The position numbers were made by a program, and so were the translations under genes. From NCBI GenBank assembly GCA_937899715.1, contig CALCNX010000035.1, forward strand, positions 1-64,000: 64,000 nt of DNA, given 5' to 3'. The notes beneath the pieces are model-generated. The model searched no databases. It was not told the origin of the DNA and was given only the letters and a program-made list of their open reading frames with translations. Shown piece after piece: positions 25,536 through 33,751 of the stretch. The DNA is from an uncultured bacterium (GTDB lineage: Bacteria > Bacteroidota > Ignavibacteria > Kapaibacteriales > UBA4661). Within the stretch, counting starts at the first letter, position 1. Each line of letters begins with the position of its first letter.

Positions 25536-26798
25536 ATGCTCTACCAAACACTTGATAACGGCTTGCGTGTCGTCGTTATTCCTCGCCGAAACGCTCCTGT
25601 GGTCTCGGTTGCCGTTACGTACGGTGTCGGCTCGTACTCGGAAGCACCCACAAATACAGGTTTTGCGCACCTTTTTGAACACTTGATGTTTGAAGGCTCC
25701 GAAAACGTTGCCCACGGAATGTTCGATAAATACTGCTCTGAAGCGGGTGGCGATAACAACGCCTACACCACGTTTGACAAAACGACCTACTATATGTCGC
25801 TTCCGGCGCACCAGGTGGAATTGGGTTTGTGGCTAGAAGCAGACCGCATGGCATCCTTTGGCGTGGACGACGACGCGCTGAATGTTCAGAAAAATGTGGT
25901 TTTAGAGGAAATCAACCAAAATGTCGAGAACTCGCCCTACGGAACATATTCGCGTGTGTTGAGTCGTCTTGCATATGCGCCCGAAGCGGGTTATAGCTGG
26001 GAAGTCTATGGCGAACCCAAGCACGTTGCGGCTTCCACGCTTCAGGATGTACGTTCATTTTTTACGAATTTTTACCGCCCTGATAATGCCTGTTTGGTTG
26101 TCTGCGGCGATGTTACGCCGGAAGACGCATTGCCACTCGTAAAGAAGCATTTTGGCAACATTCCGCGCGGGACAACACCGCTTGTACGCAAGGATTTCAA
26201 GCCGGATTTCCGCTTAGGTAAGCGCCACGAGCGCGTCGAGGACACAATTCCAACCGATACCATCTTTTGTTCATACCATTTCGACGGCTACATGACCCCG
26301 GAGGTCTATGCCGCCGACGTGCTATGCAGCGTGATTTCCGACGGCATCAGTTCGCGGCTGTACAAGGCGCTGGCATACGATGAGCTGATTGCGTCCGACG
26401 TCAATGCCTACGTGGACGACCGCCGCCATACCAGTCTGTTCACAATATACGCCGTTTCCAACGGTGGAGAATATACTTGCGAAACGCTCTACAACTCAAT
26501 GTGGAAGGTGCTGGACAGCGTTGTAAAGGGCGGCATCACCGAGCGCGAGCTAACGAAAGCGAAGAACCGCATCAGAACGCGAATTGCCCGCACCGTACAG
26601 CGTGCTTCCGGCATTGCAGACGAGGCTGCGCATCAAGCGCTGTTTTTCAATGAGCCGGAGCGCGTCTTTCGTCTTGGCGATGACTACGCAGCAATCACTG
26701 CCGAGGAAGTCCATAACCTTGCGCAAAAGCTCTTCCGCACGGATAATGAAGTCCGCATTGACTTTGTACCGAAAACTAACACAAACGAATCCGCATAA
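25536..26798 (+). CDS. M16-family zinc peptidase
   Basis: This 420-residue pitrilysin-type metallopeptidase is the length of a single M16 unit (two related halves). The inverted zinc motif HLFEH is at residues 45-49, and the downstream Glu ligand is in VVLEEINQNVENS. The C-terminal half includes the expected ERELTKAKNRIRTRIAR region. No signal peptide is seen, so it may act in the cytoplasm, unlike exported Bacteroidetes M16 enzymes. Such proteins degrade small peptides or process precursors. It is between the binding protein and the sirtuin, all on one strand. The usual catalytically inactive M16 partner is not found in the window. Confidence 0.92.
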   Translation: MLYQTLDNGLRVVVIPRRNAPVVSVAVTYGVGSYSEAPTNTGFAHLFEHLMFEGSENVAHGMFDKYCSEAGGDNNAYTTFDKTTYYMSLPAHQVELGLWLEADRMASFGVDDDALNVQKNVVLEEINQNVENSPYGTYSRVLSRLAYAPEAGYSWEVYGEPKHVAASTLQDVRSFFTNFYRPDNACLVVCGDVTPEDALPLVKKHFGNIPRGTTPLVRKDFKPDFRLGKRHERVEDTIPTDTIFCSYHFDGYMTPEVYAADVLCSVISDGISSRLYKALAYDELIASDVNAYVDDRRHTSLFTIYAVSNGGEYTCETLYNSMWKVLDSVVKGGITERELTKAKNRIRTRIARTVQRASGIADEAAHQALFFNEPERVFRLGDDYAAITAEEVHNLAQKLFRTDNEVRIDFVPKTNTNESA

Positions 26799-26820
26799 CC
26801 ACCCAAGCCCCAAGCAAGCT

Positions 26821-27594
26821 ATGCACACCTTCAGCGATAATCTTCTTCAAACTCTCGGTGCTGCTCGCAAAATTGCAGTTTTGACCGGTGCGGGCGTATC
26901 TGCCGAAAGCGGCGTGGCTACGTTCCGTGACCCGAACGGGCTGTGGGCGAAGTTTCGCCCGGAAGAACTCGCCAGCATGGACGGTTTTTTGAAAAATCCG
27001 AATATGGTGTGGGAGTGGTACGAAGCGCGGCGCGAGGTGGTGGACAGCGTGAAGCCAAATGCAGGGCATACAACACTTGTGGAAATGCAACAGTGGTACG
27101 AAGAGCGTGGAGGGCGCTTCACGCTTATCACGCAGAATGTTGACCGCCTGCACCAGCAAGCAGGTAGCCGCGATGTGATTGAGCTGCACGGCAATATCAT
27201 TGACAATTATTGCTCTCGGTGTAAAAAACCGCATGAATATCGCTACACATCAACTGCTCCAAGTGTGAAAGAACCGCCTCGCTGCACCTATTGTGGCGGA
27301 ATGATTCGCCCTGCGGTGGTGTGGTTTGGCGAGATGCTGCCCCCCGATGCGCTGGAAGCCGCACAGGAAGCTGCCGAGACGTGCGATGTCTTTTTTAGCA
27401 TTGGCACGTCGGCAGAGGTTTATCCCGCAGCAGGCTTGCCGATAGAAGCAAAGAGGGCGGGTGCGCTGTTTATTGAGGTCAATCCCAACCAAACCGCCAT
27501 TACACGCTTTGCAGACGTGAGCATTAGTGCGCCTTCGGGTGAAGCACTGTCGGCGCTTTTTGCAAATATGCTGGCAAAAAATACTATCTCGTGA
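26821..27594 (+). CDS. cobB: Sirtuin, NAD-dependent protein deacylase
   Basis: This 257-residue class III-type sirtuin removes acyl groups from protein lysines using NAD. The ATG at 26821 gives the normal N-terminus; the longer open frame overlaps the M16 gene and lacks any family likeness. NAD-binding GAGVSAESGVATFRD, catalytic His123 in ELHGNI, and four zinc cysteines (131, 134, 155, 158) are all present. Tyr67 and Arg70 in WYEARREVV form the Y-x-x-R pair that in SIRT5 and E. coli CobB accommodates succinyl and malonyl groups, so desuccinylase activity is likely besides deacetylation. It sits between a peptidase and lon. Confidence 0.94.
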   Translation: MHTFSDNLLQTLGAARKIAVLTGAGVSAESGVATFRDPNGLWAKFRPEELASMDGFLKNPNMVWEWYEARREVVDSVKPNAGHTTLVEMQQWYEERGGRFTLITQNVDRLHQQAGSRDVIELHGNIIDNYCSRCKKPHEYRYTSTAPSVKEPPRCTYCGGMIRPAVVWFGEMLPPDALEAAQEAAETCDVFFSIGTSAEVYPAAGLPIEAKRAGALFIEVNPNQTAITRFADVSISAPSGEALSALFANMLAKNTIS

Positions 27595-27667
27595 GATTGG
27601 TAATGCAGTAGAGGCACTGCTTCACATCTCCAAAACCTATATCGAATGTTGAATTCAAAAATTCTTT

Positions 27668-30202
27668 ATGAAGAAAAAAACAACCAAAGCCGAACCTGCT
27701 CAAGCAACGAACTTGCCTGAAGACAACATGATTCCTCGCATCCTGTCGGTGCTGCCGCTCCGCGATGTGATTGTCTATCCACATATGATTTTTCCGGTGC
27801 TCATCGGGCGTGAGAACTCTATTCATGCGGTGTCGGAAGCTCTCAAGCGCGACAAGTATATTTTTCTCTCAGCGCAGAGTACTGAAGCCGATGACCCCAC
27901 ACAAGACGATGTTTATGTGTCAGGTACGATTGCCAAGATTATTCAACTGGTGCGTTTGCCAAATAATCTTATTAAAATCCTTGTGGACGGCGTGATTCAA
28001 GGGCGCATTGTGCGTTTTGTGAAATCAAAACATTCTTTGGAAGCCGAAGTCGAGCCAATTACAGTCATAACCGACGATGAGGGCAACAACGAGCTGCAAG
28101 CAATGGTGCGCCATGCAGGGGATTTATTTGTAGAGTACATCCGTACAAATCGCTCCATTGCGCCGGAGGTGGCGACTGCTTTCACCAGCATACAAGACCC
28201 CATGCGGCGTTTGTATTACGCGGCTGCAAACTTGGAAACAGAAGTTGCCACCAAGCAGCGCATACTTGACAAAACCACGCTTCGTGAGCAATACTTCGAG
28301 CTTTTGGCAATGCTCACAGCGGAAATTGAAGTACAGCAACTTGAGCAGGATATTGATATAAAAGTGCAAGAGGCTGTCCAAAAAACGCAAAAGCGCTATT
28401 TCATTCAAGAGCAAATACGCGCCTTACAGCAGGAATTGGAAGATGACGAAGGCATTTTCCCCGATTTGGCAAAATTACGCAACGACCTTGATGAAGCGCA
28501 TCTTCCCGAAGCAGCATTGAAGCGCGTTGACGAGGAATTTGATAAATTAAAAAAAACGCAAACCATGTCGCCGGAATATGGTGTGCTGCGGAATTACTTG
28601 GAACTCGTAGCTGCACTGCCGTGGCACGCGACCACGCCCGACAACCTCGACATCCTCCATGTCCGCCAGATTCTGGACGAAGATCACTTTGGTTTGGAAA
28701 AAATCAAAGAACGGATTTTAGAATATATTGCGGTATTGAACCTCGTAAGCGGCGTGCAGGGGCAGGTGCTCTGCCTTTCGGGTCCTCCCGGCGTTGGTAA
28801 GACCTCGCTGGTTCGCTCGATTGCGCGGGCGTTGGGGCGGAAATTTGTGAGAATGTCGCTGGGTGGTGTGCGCGATGAAGCGGAGATTCGTGGGCATCGC
28901 CGCACGTACATCGGCGCTATGCCGGGGCGCATCGTCCAAAGCATGAAACGTGCCGGGACGATTAACCCCGTTATTTTGCTGGATGAAGTGGATAAAATGG
29001 CAGCCGATTTTCGCGGCGACCCTTCGGCTGCGCTTTTGGAGGTTCTCGACCCCGAACAGCATCACGCTTTTAATGACCATTATCTGGAAATTGACTACGA
29101 CCTCTCGAAGGTGCTGTTTATCACGACAGCGAATGTGAAATACGATATTCCCGCACCACTTCTGGACAGAATGGAAATTATCGAACTGACGAGCTATGTG
29201 GAATACGAAAAAGAGCAAATAGCCCGTCAACACTTGATTCCGCGACAGTTGGAGAAACATGGCGTGAGCGATTTCTTGATTCACTTTGCCGATGATGCCG
29301 TGCGCGAAATCATTCGCGGTTACACCAAAGAAGCCGGAGTGCGGAATTTAGAGCGCCAAATCGCATCAGTTGTGCGCAAAATAGCAAAAACGATTGTGGT
29401 TGAAATAGCACAAGAAGAGCGCAAACTCGCTGAAGAAGCTGATGTGCACAAATCGGATGCTCCACAAGAAAAGCCCAAGCGCTCCCGCAAAAAAACGGTA
29501 TCGGATGCGGAAACTGATGCAGACGGAACATCACCGCAAAGCCCACTCACGCTCAAGGCACGCGATATTGTTCGCCAGCGAGAACGTCATATCAGCTTGG
29601 CACTGGTACATGAGTATTTGAAAACACCTGTCAATCGTGAACGCACAAAAGAGCTTTCCGATAAAGTTGGCGTGGTAACAGGGCTGGCGTGGACAAGCAT
29701 GGGTGGCGATATTTTGCCCGTTGAGGTGTCTATTATGCCCGGCAAGGATAAACTCACGCTCACCGGAAAACTTGGCGATGTGATGAAAGAATCCGCGATG
29801 GCAGCACTTTCTTACGTCCGCGCAAATACAGAGAAATTAGGTGTTCCCGCCGATGCACTGACCGATAAAGAAATTCATATTCACGTTCCCGAAGGCGCAA
29901 TTCCAAAAGACGGACCGTCGGCGGGCATTACCATGACGATGGCGCTTGTGTCGGCGGCTTCAGGGCGGGCGGCACGGGGTGATATAGCCATGACAGGCGA
30001 GGTGACGCTGCGCGGCAATGTATTGGCTATCGGCGGCTTAAATGAAAAATTGCTCGCTGCAAAGCAGGCAGGTATTACGACGGTGCTCATTCCAAAGCAA
30101 AATGATGTTGACCTTCTGGACATGAACAACCAAACCACCGACGACTTAGAGATTATTCCCGTCGCACACATCAGTGAAGCGCTTCAGCACGTGTTTCGCT
30201 AA
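27668..30202 (+). CDS. lon: ATP-dependent Lon protease
   Basis: This 844-residue LonA is a soluble AAA+ serine protease that degrades misfolded and regulatory proteins. The N-terminal substrate domain (VLPLRDVIVYPHM onward) and coiled-coil region (VQKTQKRYFIQEQIRALQQE) precede the AAA+ module with Walker A GPPGVGKT (372-379) and Walker B VILLDEVDK. The protease domain carries the Ser751 (KDGPSAG) and Lys794 (LNEKLLAAK) dyad. Between AAA+ and protease domains, about residues 583-630 form a charged linker with a KPKRSRKK patch that is longer than in E. coli Lon. A short AT-rich gap, with no clear Shine-Dalgarno, separates it from the sirtuin. Confidence 0.96.
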   Translation: MKKKTTKAEPAQATNLPEDNMIPRILSVLPLRDVIVYPHMIFPVLIGRENSIHAVSEALKRDKYIFLSAQSTEADDPTQDDVYVSGTIAKIIQLVRLPNNLIKILVDGVIQGRIVRFVKSKHSLEAEVEPITVITDDEGNNELQAMVRHAGDLFVEYIRTNRSIAPEVATAFTSIQDPMRRLYYAAANLETEVATKQRILDKTTLREQYFELLAMLTAEIEVQQLEQDIDIKVQEAVQKTQKRYFIQEQIRALQQELEDDEGIFPDLAKLRNDLDEAHLPEAALKRVDEEFDKLKKTQTMSPEYGVLRNYLELVAALPWHATTPDNLDILHVRQILDEDHFGLEKIKERILEYIAVLNLVSGVQGQVLCLSGPPGVGKTSLVRSIARALGRKFVRMSLGGVRDEAEIRGHRRTYIGAMPGRIVQSMKRAGTINPVILLDEVDKMAADFRGDPSAALLEVLDPEQHHAFNDHYLEIDYDLSKVLFITTANVKYDIPAPLLDRMEIIELTSYVEYEKEQIARQHLIPRQLEKHGVSDFLIHFADDAVREIIRGYTKEAGVRNLERQIASVVRKIAKTIVVEIAQEERKLAEEADVHKSDAPQEKPKRSRKKTVSDAETDADGTSPQSPLTLKARDIVRQRERHISLALVHEYLKTPVNRERTKELSDKVGVVTGLAWTSMGGDILPVEVSIMPGKDKLTLTGKLGDVMKESAMAALSYVRANTEKLGVPADALTDKEIHIHVPEGAIPKDGPSAGITMTMALVSAASGRAARGDIAMTGEVTLRGNVLAIGGLNEKLLAAKQAGITTVLIPKQNDVDLLDMNNQTTDDLEIIPVAHISEALQHVFR

Positions 30203-30267
30203 GCATTTTTGTCGGCGATTTGGCGAACATTCCACCAATGCACACTGCTGAAAATATCACCCAACAT

Positions 30268-30288
30268 TCAAAACTCAACACTCAAAAC
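30268..30288. repeat. Short repeat with 14-base period before rodA
   Basis: TCAAAAC occurs at 30268-30274 and 30282-30288 with ACTCAACAC-like filler, a 14-base period. It ends nine bases before the preferred rodA start, the same relative position as the different repeat ahead of the M16 gene. Confidence 0.5.
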
Positions 30289-30297
30289 CGTATCTTC

Positions 30298-31563
30298 ATG
30301 GCTCGTGCATCCTATCTCGGTGAACGTCTCGGTTCTCAAGGCGAAGGCGCAAGCGTTGTTGAATGGACTTCGCTTTTGATGACGCTTGCTCTCTGCGCTG
30401 TTGGGCTGACCTCTATTTACAGCGCAACAGTTAATGCAGGTATCCCAACGTTTTTTACGAAACAACTCATTTTTACGGGAATCGGTTTTGCTGTCATGCT
30501 CGGCGTGATGTTCTCGCCCGTGCGATGGATTGAAGTGGGAGCGCCGTTTTTCTATGGTTTGGCACTGTTGCTTCTCGTAGCAGTTTTGCTGGTGGGGAAA
30601 GTAGTGAACGGGCAGAAGAACTGGATTGCTCTTGGCTCATTTACATTTCAGCCTTCAGAGTTGGCAAAAATATGCACACTGCTGGCGATTGCCCGCTTTA
30701 TGGCGAGACCAAATGTGAATCTTCAAACCGTCCGCGACTTGGGCACAGTCTTTCTCTATATCCTCGCTCCGGTGGTGCTGATAGTTCTCGAACCAGACTA
30801 TGGCTCTGCTACGGTCTTTGGAGCGTTATTTCTTGGAATTGCTCTCTGGGGCGGTGCTGATTTGCTGTTGCTCTATGCACTTGTAACGCCGCCTCTGGTG
30901 GCACTTGCGGCACTGTTCGGTATCAAGCCTTTGCTCATCGCACTTGTTGTAGTCTCGTTGGGAACGCTCATGTTCCGCCGGACAATCGTTGTTACGGCAG
31001 TTGTTATCGGACTCAACATTGGTGCGGGATACGCTATGCCCTGGGTGTTCAATAATGTTTTGAAGCCATACCAAAAGCAGCGCATTGAAATTCTGCTCGA
31101 CCCCAACAAAGACCCGCGCGGTCAGGGCTACAATGTGGTACAATCCAAAATGGCAGTTGGGAGCGGAGGCTTGTGGGGGCGTGGCTTCCAACAAGGCACG
31201 CAGACGCAGTTACGCTATATTCCAAAGCAATGGACGGACTTTATTTATTGCGTCCCGACCGAAGAATTTGGTTTTGTAGGCGGAGCCCTTGTGCTTGCGC
31301 TTCTGGCGGGATTATGTATGCGGATTTTGCTCGTAGCGGAACTTGTGCAACGCAAATTTGAAAGTACAGTCATTGCTGGAATTGCGACTATTTGGACGTA
31401 TCATACGTTCATCAATATCGGCATGGCGCTTGGGCTGTTGCCCGTTATCGGGATTCCTCTGCCCTTTATGAGCGCGGGCGGAACATCGCTTGTGATCAAT
31501 CTTGCCATGCTTGGCTTTGTGATGAACTTTTTTCGCCAGATGCGCAAACGCCATGACGTGTAG
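30298..31563 (+). CDS. rodA: Rod-shape peptidoglycan polymerase RodA
   Basis: This 421-residue SEDS-family glycosyltransferase polymerises peptidoglycan during cell elongation with its PBP2 partner. The start at 30298 (MARASYLGERLG) leaves out 26 upstream codons that run through a short repeat. About ten hydrophobic helices are seen. SEDS signatures include GQKNWIALGSFTFQPSELAK, VLIVLEPDYGSATVFGALFL (with the conserved Glu-Pro-Asp), QGYNVVQSKMAVGSGGLWGRG, TDFIYCVPTEEFGFVGG and GIPLPFMSAGGTSLV. RodA is preferred over FtsW because of overall organisation and the absence of a division cluster; the assignment between the two is fairly but not fully certain. PBP2 (mrdA) and mreBCD are not in the window. 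Confidence 0.9.
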   Translation: MARASYLGERLGSQGEGASVVEWTSLLMTLALCAVGLTSIYSATVNAGIPTFFTKQLIFTGIGFAVMLGVMFSPVRWIEVGAPFFYGLALLLLVAVLLVGKVVNGQKNWIALGSFTFQPSELAKICTLLAIARFMARPNVNLQTVRDLGTVFLYILAPVVLIVLEPDYGSATVFGALFLGIALWGGADLLLLYALVTPPLVALAALFGIKPLLIALVVVSLGTLMFRRTIVVTAVVIGLNIGAGYAMPWVFNNVLKPYQKQRIEILLDPNKDPRGQGYNVVQSKMAVGSGGLWGRGFQQGTQTQLRYIPKQWTDFIYCVPTEEFGFVGGALVLALLAGLCMRILLVAELVQRKFESTVIAGIATIWTYHTFINIGMALGLLPVIGIPLPFMSAGGTSLVINLAMLGFVMNFFRQMRKRHDV

Positions 31564-31686
31564 CGGCAAATCGTGTAGCGGCAAACATCACGATAATTTG
31601 ATCTGCTCACCCGCCACAATTCCCTGTATTTTTGCCAGCGTCAATACAACTAGAAAACACCATACCACCTTTATCTCTGAGTATCA

Positions 31687-32580
31687 ATGCTTCCATCCTT
31701 CAAAACCGCACTTGTGCAAATGTCCATGAGCGCAGACAAAGCCGTCAACCTGAAACGCGGAACAGACTTTATTGAACAAGCTGCCGATGGCGGTGCACAA
31801 CTTGTGTGTCTGCCAGAGCTGTTTCTGTCGCCCTATTTCTGCCAGCGCGAGGACTCATCCCTCTTTGACCTTGCTGAACCATACCCTGCGAGTGAGACCA
31901 TTACGACGCTTCGGGCGGTTGCAAAAAAAACAAAGACTGTTGTTATAGCGCCGATTTTTGAGAAGCGTGCGCCGGGTGTGTATCACAATAGCGCCGCTAT
32001 TATTGATGCAGACGGTGAAATCGTGGGATTCTACCGCAAAATGCACATCCCAGACGACCCGGCATTTTATGAAAAATACTATTTTACTCCGGGTGATTTG
32101 GGTTTCAAGGCGTTTGATACAAAAGTGGGGCGTATTGCTACGCTCATTTGCTGGGATCAGTGGTATCCCGAAGGCGCACGGTTAGCTGCTTTACACGGGG
32201 CGACCATAATTTTCTATCCGACCGCCATCGGTTGGCATCCCGACGAAAAGGAGCGCTATGGCGCAGCACAGCACGACGCATGGCGCACCGTGCAGCGCGG
32301 TCATGCCGTTGCCAATGGCGTGTACGTGGCGGCTGCAAATCGTACGGGGCTGGAAACCGACCCCGTCACCGGCACAAAGCTGGAGTTCTGGGGGCAATCG
32401 TTTATTTGCGACCCGCAAGGAGTCATGCTTGCAGAGGCTTCAGCAGCGAAAGAAGAAATTTTGTACGCTGACGTGGACGTGAAACACCTCGAAACCATCC
32501 GCCGCAACTGGCCCTTCCTGCGTGACCGCCGCATTGATGCCTACGGCGACATTACGAAGCGCTTTATCGAAGGCGCGTAA
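31687..32580 (+). CDS. aguB: N-carbamoylputrescine amidase
   Basis: This 297-residue carbon-nitrogen hydrolase turns N-carbamoylputrescine into putrescine, CO2 and ammonia. The nitrilase-superfamily triad is visible as Glu44 (CLPELF), Lys118 (YRKMHIPDD) and Cys155 (ICWDQWYPE). The KMHIPDDPAFYEKYYF and ICWDQWYPEGARLAAL stretches are characteristic of the plant/bacterial AguB-type subfamily. It is followed 46 bases later by agmatine deiminase, which makes its substrate, so the functional call is strong. It is cytoplasmic. Confidence 0.95.
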   Translation: MLPSFKTALVQMSMSADKAVNLKRGTDFIEQAADGGAQLVCLPELFLSPYFCQREDSSLFDLAEPYPASETITTLRAVAKKTKTVVIAPIFEKRAPGVYHNSAAIIDADGEIVGFYRKMHIPDDPAFYEKYYFTPGDLGFKAFDTKVGRIATLICWDQWYPEGARLAALHGATIIFYPTAIGWHPDEKERYGAAQHDAWRTVQRGHAVANGVYVAAANRTGLETDPVTGTKLEFWGQSFICDPQGVMLAEASAAKEEILYADVDVKHLETIRRNWPFLRDRRIDAYGDITKRFIEGA

Positions 32581-32626
32581 CTTACAGCTCTTACTACGAT
32601 TTAATAACCCGGCATACCAAACAACT

Positions 32627-33709
32627 ATGTATCAAACGCCCGCACAACAAGGTTTTTCCATGCCCGCCGAATGGGAGCATCATAAAGCGACATGGCTTGG
32701 CTGGCCCCTTAACGCAGAGGATTGGCCCGGCAAATTTGTTCCTATACGCTGGGTGTACGGCGAAATTGTTCGTGCCATCACACGCGGCGATGAGATTGCT
32801 CGTATCGTCGTGGATAATGACCGCCACGAAGAGCAGGCACGACTGGTGCTCAGTAAAGTGGGCGTAGATATGGAAAAGGTAGAGTTCTTCCGGTGCCGCA
32901 TGAATCGTGGTTGGATGCGCGATGCTATGCCTGCTTTTGTGAAACGCCCCGTAGCGGGTTCTTCGGATATGGTTTCGGAGAGCGCGGCGGTAAAGTTTAC
33001 CTTTAATGGTTGGGCGAAATATGATAATTGGCAATTCGACAATGCAATGGCGCACGAACTCAGCTCAAGCACGGGGTGGCAAATCATCGAAGCCAAATTT
33101 GACAAACGGCACGTGGTCTTGGAAGGCGGCGCGATTGATGTGAACGGCATGGGAACGCTTCTCACGACAGAGGAATGTTTGCTCGACCCGCACATACAAG
33201 TGCGCAATCCGGGCATGAGCAAAGCTGATATAGAACAAGCGCTTCGCGATAATCTCGGCGTAAGCAACATTCTCTGGCTCGGTAAAGGCATCGCCGGCGA
33301 CGACACACACGGACACGTGGACGACCTCTGCCGCTTCGTGAATCCGACAACAGTTGTTCTCGTGCAAGAAGACTCTCCATATGATGCAAATTACAGAGCT
33401 TTACAAGAAAACCGTGAGCGTCTTGAGGGAATGCACCTTGAGAATGGGAGCAAAATAGATGTTATTCCCCTTCCAATGCCGTCGCCACTGGTCTTTGATG
33501 GGATGCGCCTTCCGGCGAGTTATGCCAATTTTTACATTGCGAACCACGCCGTTCTTGTGCCAACCTTCAACGACGAAAACGACCGCGCAGCTCTTGGCAT
33601 CTTGTCCGAACTCTTTACCGACCGACCTGTGATTGGCATTCACGCCGTTGATTTAGTCTGGGGCTTGGGAACGCTGCACTGCCTCACGCATGAGGAGTCG
33701 GCGGCGTAA
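32627..33709 (+). CDS. aguA: Agmatine deiminase
   Basis: This 360-residue guanidino-group-modifying enzyme converts agmatine to N-carbamoylputrescine and ammonia. The start at 32627 (MYQTPAQQGFSMPAEWEHHK) is preferred because earlier in-frame codons overlap aguB. Family motifs are FSMPAEWEHHKATWLGWP, DDTHGHVDDLCRFV with the conserved Asp and His, and the C-terminal LGTLHCLTHEESAA with the nucleophile Cys352. With aguB it forms a complete two-step agmatine-to-putrescine route. Arginine decarboxylase, which supplies agmatine, is not in the window. The gene ends 42 bases from the convergent Aas-like fusion. Confidence 0.95.
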   Translation: MYQTPAQQGFSMPAEWEHHKATWLGWPLNAEDWPGKFVPIRWVYGEIVRAITRGDEIARIVVDNDRHEEQARLVLSKVGVDMEKVEFFRCRMNRGWMRDAMPAFVKRPVAGSSDMVSESAAVKFTFNGWAKYDNWQFDNAMAHELSSSTGWQIIEAKFDKRHVVLEGGAIDVNGMGTLLTTEECLLDPHIQVRNPGMSKADIEQALRDNLGVSNILWLGKGIAGDDTHGHVDDLCRFVNPTTVVLVQEDSPYDANYRALQENRERLEGMHLENGSKIDVIPLPMPSPLVFDGMRLPASYANFYIANHAVLVPTFNDENDRAALGILSELFTDRPVIGIHAVDLVWGLGTLHCLTHEESAA

Positions 33710-33751
33710 GGAAGACAAAGCTATTTATCTCTAGTCAGTGGTCTTGACAGA

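Noticed and set aside
26584..26820. 79-residue N-terminal extension of the sirtuin
   Set aside because: It overlaps the M16 coding region in another frame and has no sirtuin-like features.
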